Part shown: one piece after another, positions 25,500-37,799 of the stretch | Numbering within the stretch: the stretch's first letter is position 1 | Layout of the letters: each line of letters opens with the position of its first letter | Assembly: GCA_029891345.1 (NCBI GenBank) | Contig: CM057000.1 | Span: 140,625,793-140,689,792 of the forward strand | DNA: 64,000 nt | DNA from: Dryococelus australis | Lineage: Eukaryota; Arthropoda; Insecta; Phasmatodea; Phasmatidae | Direction: 5' to 3' | The notes under the pieces: generated by a model | What the model was told of the DNA's origin: nothing | The model's input: only the letters and a program-made list of their open reading frames with translations | Databases searched by the model: none | Program-made: the position numbers and the translations under genes

Positions 25500-25815
25500 A
25501 AAGGACAAATCTAATGAGACAGCAAACAAAATTAGATTGTTAAATTAGCAAGTTTGACACGTACTGCTTTAGCCAATTAATTTTCCCAACATGTCAGCAA
25601 GCAAACGCAAACCCCATCCTCAGCTAAAGCGACATCTTTTAAACGGCATGTGAAAGCTGCCACAAATAAAACGACTGCCAACAACAGGCTTTCTTTATCA
25701 AGACTTCCTTGCCAAGACAGATGATTTTAAACTCTCAGTACATTCTCAAAAACGAGATGATATAGAATGACTGTCACTTTAAATTGGGCCACTATAGAGA
25801 GGTACTACTGTATTA
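25500..25815 (-). mobile_element. Pogo/Tigger-type element end (non-autonomous fragment)
   Basis: Read on the minus strand from 25815, the sequence begins 'tacagtagtacctctctata' then 'gtggcccaatttaaagtgac', in the style of a Tigger terminus. The left boundary near 25500 is an estimate and no partner terminus was found. The right edge coincides with the start of the duplicated segment described at 25820. Confidence 0.4.
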
Positions 25816-25819
25816 ACAC

Positions 25820-26600
25820 TCCATTAAATATCAATTCTTTTTATTATCCTTGCAGACTGGCATAAAGTTAGGTGAAGAAGTAAGTTGTATTGCCATGGGA
25901 AAATAGAAAGCATTAGGCAAGTGTGCACCATTTCCGTTAGCATATGGTTAACATTAACAGATGGCAGCGACATTACTTATTTTCCACCTATGAAAACATG
26001 TCAAATGAGGGAATTGCTGCTTAAATGCTCGGAACACATGTTAACAGTAGAAGTTCCTCTGCTAACTTTTTAAAACACGGCGGCAGCATTATTAAATCAA
26101 GCATTTTCCTTTCAATGGCACACGGAAAGGAGGGAATGGACGTTTAGAAAAACATTGCAAGCACATGCCTACATTCATCTCCTGTATAATTTCATATTTC
26201 TCTTACCAACAAATGCTTCATTACAAAAGCTTGATAAAAATCTGAATAATAAACCTACAGAGATTAAGAAAAAAACTTAACTTGAGAACCATAATGCCTT
26301 TGCATTTTGGATTATAATTTTCTGTCTCTTTCCCCCATTTCTCACCCCAGATTAACAGCCATGAGTTGAGAAGGTTGTCACTGGCAATTTGTACAACTCT
26401 TTGTAGAGGGAAAATATCACTAAGACTGCTCTACTGAACACAGATCATATAGATAAAAAAAAAGTACTTTTATGTTAACACAGGTATAATGCTTATGATA
26501 CAACATATTTAGAAACAACCAAACACAGCTTACGTAGGGTGGTTTTTCAAAGGTTTGATTCAAAAAGTGTGACAAAACCATGAATAGCCTTTTCACGGTA
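25820..26600. repeat. Diverged dispersed repeat, copy 1 (paralogous to 45690-45840 and 48860-49200)
   Basis: Two blocks match the second copy in the same orientation: 25820-26230 corresponds to 48860-49200 (for example 'ttagcatatggttaa' against 'ttagcatttggttaa', and the 'cattttcctttcaat' against 'cattttccttttaat' block), and 26480-26600 corresponds to 45690-45840 ('acaacatatttagaaacaac' against 'acaacatattaggaaacaac'). The blocks occur in opposite order in the two copies. No protein is encoded. Confidence 0.6.
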
Positions 26601-26804
26601 AAGTGAGCTCACTTTAAGGCCCTTCCAAAACCCCTAATAAATATATTTTATTGCAGCCTGAGACGTTAACTTTTGAGAGTGATGAAATGTATACACTGTG
26701 TTTATAAGTCATATTGCAATGTTTACATTAAAAAGCAGCAGAAAGATAGAAATTAATTGAAAGGAAAAATTTAGCAGGGCCTTAAAAAGTTCTCACTTTA
26801 CTGC
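26596..26804. mobile_element. MITE-like element with terminal inverted repeats
   Basis: The left end 'cggtaaagtgagctcacttt' then 'aaggccct', and the right end, read on the minus strand 'cagtaaagtgagaacttttt' then 'aaggccct', form an inverted repeat of about 28 bases around a 150-bp AT-rich centre. The left arm itself contains a perfect 18-bp palindrome (26599-26616). It overlaps the end of the dispersed repeat to its left and lies about 160 bp from the next exon. No coding capacity. The superfamily is not assigned. Confidence 0.5.
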
Positions 26805-26966
26805 GAATAGCCTATAATGCGCTTTCTCCCATGCAGTTCCTCAAAATAATGTTACATTAAAACATTTTTCAATTTCTTATTGACAAAAAAAAGTAAACTT
26901 TAGGTAATAACTTAATGAAAAAAGGCATAATGGGCCTGTTGGCACAAACTGCAACTTGTACTTTAC

Positions 26967-27100
26967 CTGATGACGTAAATTTGAAATGAGCTCTGTTTCG
27001 CTGTACAGGTTAGTGTCGTCATTTCCAGATAATGCAGCAAATGCTGAACATATCTTCCTTGCTCCACTCTTGGACATCAGTTTACTTTCCAAAGTGTTCT
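26967..27100 (-). CDS. DDX60: DDX60-like RNA helicase, penultimate coding exon
   Basis: This 134-base exon joins the preceding exon's single leftover base in phase 1 (G plus AG gives Glu) and continues 'NTLESKLMSKSGARKICSAF' then 'AALSGNDDTNLYSE', ending '...NLRHQ'. The acceptor is ttttgcag (AG at 27102-27101) and the donor is CAG before gtaaag (GT at 26966-26965). The block 'ICSAFAALSGNDD' corresponds to 'AISPFVCLSGNFDD' of human DDX60, where this region lies between the helical domain and the C-terminal 'NAYALDFY' block. The order is preserved. The next intron is 3.1 kb and carries the G-rich minisatellite and a MITE. The phase bookkeeping across all four exons (288, 154, 134 and 294 bases) is exact, which supports the borders. 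Confidence 0.9.
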
Positions 27101-27263
27101 CTGCAAAACAGAACACACAAGACAAAAATTTATAGAATGGAAATACTGATATTAGACACACTATCCACAATAATATTTCTGTTATAGCAGTTTGCTGTAG
27201 TAAATACAATATTTTTATTTTATGCATATTAATCTGTCATATTTGTTTTGGACACTATACTTA

Positions 27264-27835
27264 TGTTACGTCCAAATATGCATCTCTTACTGGTACTTAT
27301 CAATTACAATCCTACATGATAGCGCACTTCTACACTCGAAGTTCACCGGAATCCACACTGGTGCCAACCCGATATCCCTAACTTCCGTTAACTTACTGAT
27401 GATCAATATTAACACATATCGACTTGACACTATGATGCCATCCCACATCTCCGCCTTTAAGATATTTATATCAAATAATCCTTGAGTCTTGTGAAAGGGC
27501 ATTTCTGCCTACTGGAACAACGGGTAGGAAGGATTTGTCCCCTCCCGTGGTTGGCGTGGGCACTGCAAACCCATTGAAGGACTCTGAAGAGCCTTCACTG
27601 GCCACTGGTGATGAGGGGTGACATACTGCAATTGGCAGTGTCTGTGTCGCTGTCTGGGATTTTTGAGTCCCATGGTGCCGATGGAGATGTCTCAACCAGC
27701 AGTACTCCCCAACTTGTAGTCTCAAGCTACTGGGACTCCCCTCTCTTCCCCTCTTTATAATAGCTGTTGCCTCTCTGCGTAGCAACTGATCCACATGTCG
27801 CCAACATATCTCACCATTGTTCCCCATCACAATAT
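27264..27835 (-). mobile_element. Gypsy retrotransposon 3' end fossil: pol C-terminal tail, polypurine tract and 3' LTR
   Basis: Minus-strand reading from 27830 gives 'ICWRHVDQLL' and a Ser/Pro-rich tail, the usual end of a Gypsy pol protein downstream of the integrase. It is followed by a purine-rich tract (27458-27448, 'aaaggcggaga') and a putative LTR of 184 bp from 27447 (TGTGGGATGG...) to 27264 (...CGTAACA). Only the 3' part remains; upstream pol is missing. The fragment lies in the 14.4-kb intron, 163 bp upstream of the penultimate exon. Old fossil. Confidence 0.7.
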
Positions 27836-27839
27836 ATAC

Positions 27840-30800
27840 ATATTAGGGATGTCAAACTCGATTCCATGATTCCTCGATACCTGCAATTCTTGAAGAATCG
27901 TATAATCGAGAATTGGAAGACTAAGAATCGAAGCATTAAAACCCGATTCCTACAAATACATAACCTATCACTAGAGACCTTAAAAAGTAGGTTTTTTTTT
28001 TTTTTTTAATAGTTGTTATTTTCTTGCTACAAAAATTCAGGTTTCTGCATGAGAATTAATCCAATTTTTAATAAGCTCTTTATAAAGACATACGTAAGTT
28101 GAGATATGTCACTATTCGTAAAACCTGAAATTGGCAATGTTATTCCTATTGATAAGCAGTGTTTTTTATCAATTATTTCCGTGCAAAAATTCCTAACTCC
28201 CAGAGTAATATACAGTTATGGTTTTAATAGACAACGGTTTATCAATAGACAACATTTAAAACAAGTTCAGATTTTACTTCCGATTTTGTATTCTGCAGGT
28301 CACCTGGAACAACAAATGGTCGCAATGCACTGGCAATGGAATACTGTTTCATGAAAAGAATAATGTAACACAACTATAAAAGCACTGTAAAAAAAAGTGT
28401 CATGTAAGAACAGAAAAAAAAATTAGAGAAATCTGCCTATATGTTTTTGAACTATCGGAACTCTCAACAACAGAATTTTTCGTTAGGTCCCCTGACAAAA
28501 CTTTTGTTTCTTCAAAATGTGTAATTTTTTACCGCATATATTTACAGAGAATGTGTGTGATAAAATACAGTTAACTGGATGAATACAAGTTTAAAATACG
28601 TGATAAATTAATTTACAAATATATTCTACGTAAGTAAATGCATGTAAACATTTTTCACAGCCACACTGCTCCCTTTGTAAAAAATACAGAATATTTGGTT
28701 AAAATGTAACGATGCTGTGATACGAATGTAAACAAGCGAAGCAAAATAGTTGGCGGGAATTCCATAGATAACATGGTGCTTGGTGGACATGCATAACGGT
28801 GCGTTTTCCTGATGAACAAACTTGCAGGGCTGTGAGTAGAGTGTTCACTCAAAGTGATGCATCATCACTTGGGCTCGTGTTATCTATGGTTGTAAATACA
28901 CGTGATGGAAAGTAAACATTTTTTCGTTTAAAGTGATAAATGGAAGAAATCCACTGGCCAACTTATGCATGCATTTGTATTCGCATATCCAAAAACACAT
29001 CAAATACATCTTAAAAAGCAACTATGTGATGTAAAACAATAATAATTTGTGAAAATACTACAGGATTTTGTACAATTCGTGAATTACAGCTGAAATTCTC
29101 AAAAATCGCAATGTTTTGTTTTTTATGTCAAAACTAGCGTTATTTTTTGCTTCATTTTGTTTGCTGATTTTTCAGGTCTCTATCACTAGAGACACAATTT
29201 TGTAAATCACGATAAAACTAAATAACACTGAAATACAATTTTAAAGGCTAAAGAAGGGTGAACTAACTATATCGTATTCATAAACCCCGACCAGAGTAGG
29301 ACTAACTTTAGTCGAAGGATCATGGACGTACATTGTTGTCAAATTTAGTACGCATGCGCCTTGCAGACTTTCGTCTCTAGATAGCGCTAAATACAATATA
29401 ACTTATTGACAACAAAATGTTTTTTTCTTTACAAATTTAACAGGAATTTACAATAATCTTAACATACGCAACAAGAAAAAGAATATTTATTATACTGTGA
29501 GTTGAGTTGAAAATAAAAGTAGACGTTTCGTAATTATTCGTATATTTTAAACAGCAACTTTGGAATAGAAAAAGTGTATATAAAATAACTTGACCCTATA
29601 ATTAGTTTTGATTATTTCCATTCAAAAGTGATGATCTCGGTAATGTGGCGTATTATTTTTGCCTGCTCGTAAATATAAATCACATTATTCATTACATTAA
29701 TGTCCCTTAAATTTTTTACCCTTGTTTTATGACTGTATCATATATGGCAATACTGCAGAATGGAGGACGATAAAATTAATATACTAATATCATATTATTC
29801 AATATTGATTTGTTAAATTTTCATGGCACACCCCTATGCACTGGTAATATGGGCTGGTTTCATTTTATTACATCATCACTGTCTTCATAATGATGTTAAA
29901 TGTGTATTGTAATTGACGCCGTCGGGTGAGACACGAGACGAACTATGACTTACTAGTAATTTGGGCGCCAGCGATGCTTCCCAATCACCCCACTATTGAG
30001 ACTCAGGGTTCTCAGGGATGTTCTGGGTTCTGTTTTTCTGTCTCACATGTGCGTACTTACAAACACGAAGGCAATATTAAACTTTTAATAACATCACTTA
30101 AATAAATAATAGATAAAACATATTATGTGGCTAGGACACTGTCCCTACGGAATAAAAATTTGAGTTCACTGTGTTTTATTGATATTGTTTACACACATCA
30201 ACGTGCCAATGAAATGGTTATCTCGGTCACGACTAGCCAATTCGCTTGGGTGCTCCCCAGCCCGTAATTAGCCTAGTACACGTATAAACGGATGATCTAA
30301 CCGAGGTGCGTGAAAACACCGCCTTCACAAGGGAAGCGGGCCGACAGCCGCTAGGGTGGACTGACAGCTTTTCTCTGAAGACAGGACACGGTGAATTACA
30401 AAAAAAAACCCTTAATACATATTAACACTTGTGATTACTCAGCATCACTAACGCAAACTCATCGGGGCTAGCACTCCAACACGTAGTTAGTGTGGTGACG
30501 GCCTATACACAGAGCCGGCTAGGACAGGAATAATTGCACCATACACTAATTACACAATTACATAGACCCTTGAATGATACATGAAATAAAATGGGACACG
30601 AGATGAATATTCACAATAAACACACACATGTCTGAAAACAAGCTTAGGTGGCGCGGATGCTGCTGGATGAAGTTCTTAGCCGACCACGTGGTGCAGGTAA
30701 GATTGCAATATTTCTGTGTGGAAACTGTAAACAAAATTCAGATAAAATATTATTCGTGTTGAGCAAGTGATTCTCTTTACGATTAGAGTCGTTACAGACT

Positions 30801-33345
30801 TGTAACATGCCTGATAGCGGTGAAATCAAACATTACTGTGACCGCATGGTCAAGTACAAAAGCATCAACTTACGTGAAAAATACATTAAACCCTGAATGA
30901 AAACTACATAGAACACTGAAATAAATGATTGCACAAGCGATGCTATACAAATAAGCTCTTAAAATGCAATGATGGCGTATACAAAAACTTGGCTTCAGTC
31001 GACAACGTGGTTATACGTGATGTTGCTGTAAAATATTCAAGCACGAAAATTATGCTCAAATACATTCATAAGAATAAAGCTCTTAAAATTGTGTGTAGCA
31101 ATTATGCAGAAGTTACACTGAAATGCCATAAACATAGACGGATGGCGTCTGATTCAAAATGCGCGGGTCGCGTGATCTCTCCATCTTTCTCCTCCTCCTC
31201 CTCCTCGATTAAGTTAGAAATGCCACAAGGCGTAAGAATTAGTAAAGCGGAAGTATAATGATGTGGAAATTGTTTGGCAAAAATGTACGCAAGCAAAGAT
31301 TAACCGGTAAACTAAATTGACTATGGAAACCTAAATCAGTGAACAAAAGTTGAAGTGCATACGTGACAGTGCCTTACCTCGCCAGCTCTCCTCGACAGAC
31401 TGTCCAGATACAAACGTTGCACGGACCTACCATGGCCACCTACGGAGTTCACATAAGCGGAAGTGCTATGCATGCCGAGTGAAATATTTTACATTGAAAA
31501 TAAAATGGCACACATTAAATTTAATATTGTTTTACATTTCTATAATTTTCTTATGAATTTCAATATTATTTTTATGTCTCTTTGTGATGGCGTTCATGCC
31601 AGAATATTAAGTGTTCTTAATCTCGGCGCCACAGGCACTTTGAATATTCATAACCAAACAATTAAAATAAGTGCAAGCACCTTAAAACATTTAAAGACAT
31701 ATTAAACACTGTAAAGATAACATAACACATTTTACACTGAAATTAACATTTATAGGCGAGTTCGAAATTGTCTGCCTCTTTGCGCACGTGCGGTACACGT
31801 GAGCACCGTCATGGGCTCTAGCGCCGCTGGCTGTTAGCCAGCATCATAATGTTAAATACATTACCAAAATTCATTATAAACTGGTTAAAATTATATTTCC
31901 CATAAGAGGTTCGAACTTGCACTCTTCTGCACTTTAGCCCACAATGTTACCATTGCAATACCAATTCATGTTAGTTATGAATGTATACATTTATAAATAT
32001 ATAACGAACCGTAGATTTATTTAAATACTTTTTGAGTGTATTAATATCACGTCTCCTAAGAATCTGTTTTCAGAGAAGGCATTTGATTGACACAAAGAAA
32101 AGAAAGGCTTTGCTGTAGCTAAAAACTGATGTGTTATTAAGCTTATAAGGTATATTTCCTTTGAATTATTATTCACGGAACATTTAATTTGTTAGGTTGA
32201 CATATTTTTGCGTGCAGATTGACAGAATCTGCCTTAAACAAAATTTTTATGTTTCGTTAACTTCATCTAGTTTTCACTGGCATGTAACATTAACGAAACT
32301 GTCATATTTTATGTTCGCCATGTTTCGTTTTGACCTTAATACTTCCTTAATCCTACCCTCAGTCTGGACTAAAAGTTAGGCCATGCTAAAGCAAGATGAT
32401 CCTCGGACTAGCAAATAAAAATTATCTCTGAATACAAAAAATTTTGGTCGGAGGATGATCTTTCCTAAGTCTGGACTAAAAACGACTATGAATATGGCCC
32501 CTAGAGACACGTGAGTCTCGGGAATATTGAGAAATTCTAGAGGTGAAAAAATTCTCGATTTCGCCTCGAGACAATTTTTAAATCTCTGAAATCATAGTTC
32601 TAAATGCAACAACACACATAAATACATTATTTTTTCTTGCGAAACTAAATGTAAACAAACATTCCAAAGATTACAAAAGCAGTAAAACATGTACTTCAAG
32701 ATAAGCTACAGAGAGTTTGACAACAAACAACCTCCAATCGCGTGAAGTGAACACTCACAACTCGAATGTGTGATATCTAAATCAACACACTAAACAGACT
32801 GTTTCATAAAATATCTATCATTTGGACATTTTATGTAAAGATAAAAGTGCAAAGGGGAATGTAAAGTGTGCAAGAAATTAATACAAACACAGACCTGAAC
32901 TGGTCTGAGATATTGATATTACTTGGATACTGCGTGTCTAGTTTATGTATGTATCTCAATTCCTTTGCATTAAAATTTATTAGTGTAGACTTTTTTTTTT
33001 ATAGAAAAATTGTTTGTGAATTTTCCAAAATGATTCTCCATTTTAAAATTGGAGCCTTTTCTGCTTTAACATTTTTTTAAACTATGATTGCTTTTCAACA
33101 AGTGCCAGTCTTGCAAACATTTTAATAATTTATTATGTTGGTGAACATTTATCATGGCAAGTGAGGTTTGGAAATATTTTCGAATAAACTATGTGGACGA
33201 AATATATAATGATATAATTGTACATATTCAATATTATCTCATATGCCTCTTTTGAACATTTGGGAATTTCATATGAATATGCTCCCACTGTTCAAGTGTT
33301 ATATTATTGTTAGTAATAGGCCCACTACTAGTGTAGGATTTTCTT
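27840..33345. other. Gene-free intronic stretch
   Basis: About 5.5 kb without recognisable coding sequence. It contains a T-run (27991-28008), a (CTC)n microsatellite at 31189-31206, hAT-like 'tagggatgtcaaac' at 27844 and a short inverted repeat at 28763-28889. The parts at 29900-30560 are less AT-rich and may hold an unrecognised element. Confidence 0.5.
28763..28889. repeat. 127-bp segment bounded by 12-bp perfect inverted repeats
   Basis: 'ccatagataaca' at 28763 and its reverse complement 'tgttatctatgg' at about 28878-28889. This may be a small MITE. No target duplication was confirmed. Confidence 0.35.
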
Positions 33346-35970
33346 TCATTTGCCCTTCACTGTTTGGACCATTCTTTCTGCCTGTTCATTAGTGAATGGG
33401 TGGAATGGCATGGTTCTAATCAGGCTGATTCCATTTTTGGTGAGGAAGTCTCTCATTTCGCTTGACACAAAAGCAATGCTATTGTCTGATACAATATAAT
33501 GTGGCAGGCCAGGACAACTGAATATGTCCCGGAGCTCCCGTATCATACTCGCTGAACTTTCAGATGAAATTTTTTTCACTTCTGACCACTTTGAAAAAAA
33601 ATCTACTACAACCAAACATCTTTGGTCCCTGAAAAGGTCCAAAGAAGTCAATGTGCACCCGGACCCCAAGGTTTTACTGCGCTGCCCCATGGAATATCCT
33701 TCTGTTTAGGCGGATTTAACAACAACTGCTGACATTCAGTACATTCCCCCACCCATCGTTCAATGTCCTTATCCAATAGAGGCCACCACATATAGCTCCG
33801 AGGAAGGGGATTTTGACCTTACCACCCCATCATTAGCCCCATGAAACACATTCAAGAATGAGGCTCTTAAAGGTAACTGAATTACTACTCCCCAAAGCCC
33901 ACATCCGTTGTTGACCGACAGCTCATCCCATCTTTGATACGGTTTTAAATCTTCCGATCTCACCTCATTCATTCATCCATGGCACACACATTTCCTAACC
34001 TCTGACAAGATGGGATATCTTCTTGTAGCTCTCTTCATCTCGCTGTCAGTCACTAGACCTTCCTTCTGGCATGGGTTCCAGCATCAGAACGTCACCTACA
34101 ACTGGAACTTGTACAGTCTTTTACACTGGGAGCATGCTCAATGCATTAGCATGGTTGATGCTACACCCTAGCCTCTGCAGCAACTGATAGTCATACACAG
34201 ATAGCCACAAACTCCAACGAAGCTACCTTGGTGACAGTATTTCAGATGTTTGCTTGGTGGGATATTACAATCGCATGAGGGACTTGTGGTCAGCCACTAT
34301 GGTAAATGGGCGACCTGTTACATATTGTCAGAATTTACATAGAGTAAACATTATGGCCAATGCTTCCTTGTCCACTTGTGAGTAATTTTGTTCACTCTTC
34401 TGTAGCGTCCGTGAAACAAACACTATGGGAGCTTGTTCCACCCTCAAGTACATGAACCAGCACCACTGCTATTCCATACTCTGACGCATCACATATAAGA
34501 ACCAATGGTTCCCTAGGGTCATAGTAGACGAGGACACGCTCAGATTACAATAGTAGTTTGCCTGTTAGAAAGCCTCACCATGTTCCCTAATCTACTTCCA
34601 GGAAGTTCCGAAATCCAACAACCTGTGAAATGATTCCACTAATTCGGCCTTGTTAGGTAGATAACGCTCATCAAAGTTCATAAAGTCCCAGAAAAGCCAA
34701 GAGCTCTCCCCTTGACATCGGTGTTAGCATCATGGATTGCCTCTACTTTATCCTTTGTTGGATGTACCCCCTCTGCATCAATGCGGTATCCTAGAAATAT
34801 CATAGACCTGCTGGAAAAACAACATGTGGCTTTCTTTAGTCGTAACCCTGTACAGTCTATGAATTCTAATTCCTGATCCACCCAGTGTCAATGATCCTCT
34901 GAATCTTTGTCTGTGATCAAGATGTTGTCCAGCAATACGACGACACCCGATATTCCTCCTAGCAGTGTTTCCGTCATTCTCTGGAATATCGAAGGACCAC
35001 TGCTCACTCCAAAAGGTACCCGCTTAACTCTAAACAGGCCTTTTATAATGTTCAGTGTTAAGATTTCCGATGTAGCCTCATCCTTTGACAACTGTAAATA
35101 AGCCTCCTCTAGATCCGATTTCATGAACAACATTCCTCCAGCTAGGTTCGAAGACCTCATTCTTCATTGGTTGGGGGTATGTGGAACATTTGCAAATAGT
35201 GTTAATGGTGCACTGGTAGTCTCCGTATATCCATATTGAGCCCATGTGGAAAGTTCTACTAGTTCTAGTATTCCTCGCTCCACTAATCTGTCTAACTCGG
35301 CACTCACCTGGTCGCGCAGTGAAAATGCCACTGGATGGTTTCTTTTGAAAATAGGTTTTGCATCTGGCTGTAATCCTACCATGACCGGTGGTCCGACATA
35401 CTGGCCCAGACTACTACTGGAAAAGACATTCGGATACAGTATTTGTTTATTACCTTTAATGCTCTTGCCTCATGTATCATTGAGAAAACTCCTTGCACTG
35501 AAATTCCCAATGGCACTAACCAGTTCCGGCCCAACAAGCTTGGACCTTTGCCTTCTGCCAATAGCAGCGGTAAGGACACTCCTACTGCCTTGGTCTACAC
35601 TCTAACCGGCAGGGACCCTAAAACTATCAGCTTTTTCTGAGACCTTGTATGTAACACCATGTTGGTATCCTGTAATGGTGGCCCATCTGGACACAACCAT
35701 TTTAATGTTTTCCACCCCATGATAGTCTGCCCCTCACCTATGTCCACTTTGGTACACTTCCATTAGTATTGCCTGTTCAGTTTGGTGTCTGCCTGAAACA
35801 AACTACACATGGATTCTTCTTTATCCTCGGTGAACTCTGCCTGCTCTGATAACTTGTACATTGTGCCACCTCCTGAAAGAACCTGTCTGTTTCCCTGTGT
35901 TTTTTGACACATGGTTTTAGCATGTCTACACTTATCTGGAGAATGTTCTCCTTTACACCACCAACACTGT
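33346..35970 (-). mobile_element. Ty3/Gypsy retrotransposon fossil (K02A2.6/Mag-like), gag zinc knuckle to integrase
   Basis: Right to left on the minus strand: a CCHC zinc-knuckle region of gag (about 35960-35880, 'CWWCKGEHSPDKCRH'), protease (about 35580-35380), reverse transcriptase (35382-34680, with 'KSDLEEAYLQL', 'VPFGVSSGPSIFQR' and 'VVLLDNILI' blocks), an RNase H region without clear blocks, and integrase core (33690-33346, 'VVVDFFSKWSEV' and 'GLPHYIVSDN'). The protein style is that of K02A2.6-like Gypsy elements. The copy is broken many times, its gag is cut at the right by the opposite-strand element starting near 35970, and no LTR was identified. Old. Confidence 0.85.
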
Positions 35971-37414
35971 AGTGTAAAATATAGAGAATTTGTAGTGCTG
36001 CAGTTGACAGCACGAGTCAGTGTAAAGATGGCGTCTGGGCAGGGCAAGGAACATAAAATTGGCGAATAGGTCTTTCTATTAAGTAGTGCACAAATCGAGG
36101 TTACAATGTCATCCTTTGGAAGGATGGCAGAGTTCGACAGACAATATTGTATCATATTTGAGGCGGTTGCGGCAAAATTTTGATGCAAAATCTGTACAGG
36201 AGAAAAAACAGGTGTCTGCATTGTTGTCGGTAATAGGGAAACATACGTTTGGCATCTTGTGCGATTTGGAACCAGGTAAGAAGTCGTTTGAAGAGCTGGA
36301 AGCGATACTTACAACTCATCATAGTCCATAGATGCATGTGATTGCGGAGCAGTGGAAATTTCATGGGCATATGCAAAAAGAAAACAAATCCATAGTTGAA
36401 TTTTCAATGGCCATTAAACATTTGGCGCAAACGTGCAATTTTGGCGCGTTTTTGCCGGAAGCAGTATGTGATCTTTTGTCAGTGGTCTCTGCAGCTAAAA
36501 CATCCAACGAAAACTCATTGAAGCTGAACATTATTTGAAGCAGGCGTACATTTTGGTGACATTGGAAGAGGTGTGAAAAGTGCGGGTACAAAATATACAG
36601 CCACACGGAGAGGGATCTTCACGGAATAGTGAGAGTCAGAGGGAATGTTTTCGTTGAGGCAATAAGGAACACCTGGCAGCGACATGTCCCTACTCACAAT
36701 ATAAGTGCCATAACTGTTATAAAGTTGGACATTTGGCCAGGAAATGTCTGCAGAAGTTGGCAGCCATGTGTGGAGTAAGGGAACACAAAACCAGTGAGCT
36801 GGGTGGGGGATACATGAGGAGTGATAACAATAGCCGAAATGAAATCTTTGACTTGTTTGTCGTGTAGCAACCGCAAATTGTAGCTAATGTGAGTTACCAG
36901 GTGTCGGTTATGGTAGACCGCTTGTGATGCAATTAGAAATGGGATCTGCAGGTACTTTGGTGTCAAATGAAACCTATTAAGTGAATTGGCCGGAAAATCA
37001 GACATCAAGCTGCGAACATATTTTGGGGGCTTTTTACCTGTGGAAGGGGAGATTAAGGTGGAAGTGTTGTACAAGGAACAGAAAAAGCAACTGCCACTAC
37101 TGGTGGTGGACTCAGGTCACCAGCGACTACCCTCTTTACTTGGACGGGATTGGCTGGGACATAAACTGTTGGACTGGGGCAGTATCAGTGCCCTTTTGGT
37201 GGACCAGGAACAGAAGGGAATAAATATTGTGGGGGATGTGGTAAAGAAGAAAGTGCTCAAGAGGCTACTTCATAAGTATGCGGAAATATTTCATGGTGCT
37301 TTCGGGGACATAAAACACTTTGAGGCCAACTTTACTCTCAAGGATGGGGTTCCGCCAGTCTTTTTCAAGGTAAGAACGGTACCATATGCACTGAAAGAGA
37401 AAGTGGGGCAGGAG

Positions 37415-37664
37415 TGGAGACATTTTGGCGGCTCTTAACAATGAGGTCTTGAGAGCCGATGAGGGTGATCGAGGTGAGTATGGAGCAGGGACGGAATGAA
37501 AGAGCGGGGGAAATGGGAGATCCTTGAGAAAACCAGCCGACCCACGGCATAGTCTGGCACGATTGCCACATGCAAAAATCCGGAGTGATCCGGCCGGGGA
37601 GTGAACTCAGATCGCCTTGGTGGGAGGCGAGCAGGCTAACTGCTCAGTCAGTCACTGTGGCACC
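37415..37664 (-). mobile_element. tRNA-derived SINE, 250 bp, with 15-bp target-site duplication
   Basis: The head lies at the right on the minus strand: 'ctgagcagttagcctgctcg' (A-box-like), then 'gcgatctgagttcactcccc' (B-box-like, GAGTTCACTCC against the consensus GGTTCGANTCC). The tail runs to 37415. Flanking 37400-37414 and 37665-37679 are the same 15 bases with one mismatch ('aaagtgg-gcaggag'), a clear target-site duplication inside the pol region of the plus-strand Gypsy fossil. This shows that the SINE moved after the Gypsy copy landed. The family is not named here. Confidence 0.8.
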
Positions 37665-37799
37665 AAAGTGGAGCAGGAGCTACAATACTTGGAGCAACAA
37701 CAAATTTTGGAAAAGGTACGCTACAGTAACTGGGCTAGCCCCCTGCAGGGCGACCATGGTTGTAATTTTTGCCCGCCATAGGCACGACATGTCGTTGTG

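Noticed and set aside
27844-29850. hAT element bounded by 'tagggatgtcaaac' (27844) and 'ggcacacccctatg' (29824)
   Set aside because: The end motifs are short, their inner sequences do not match, and no target duplication or transposase was seen.
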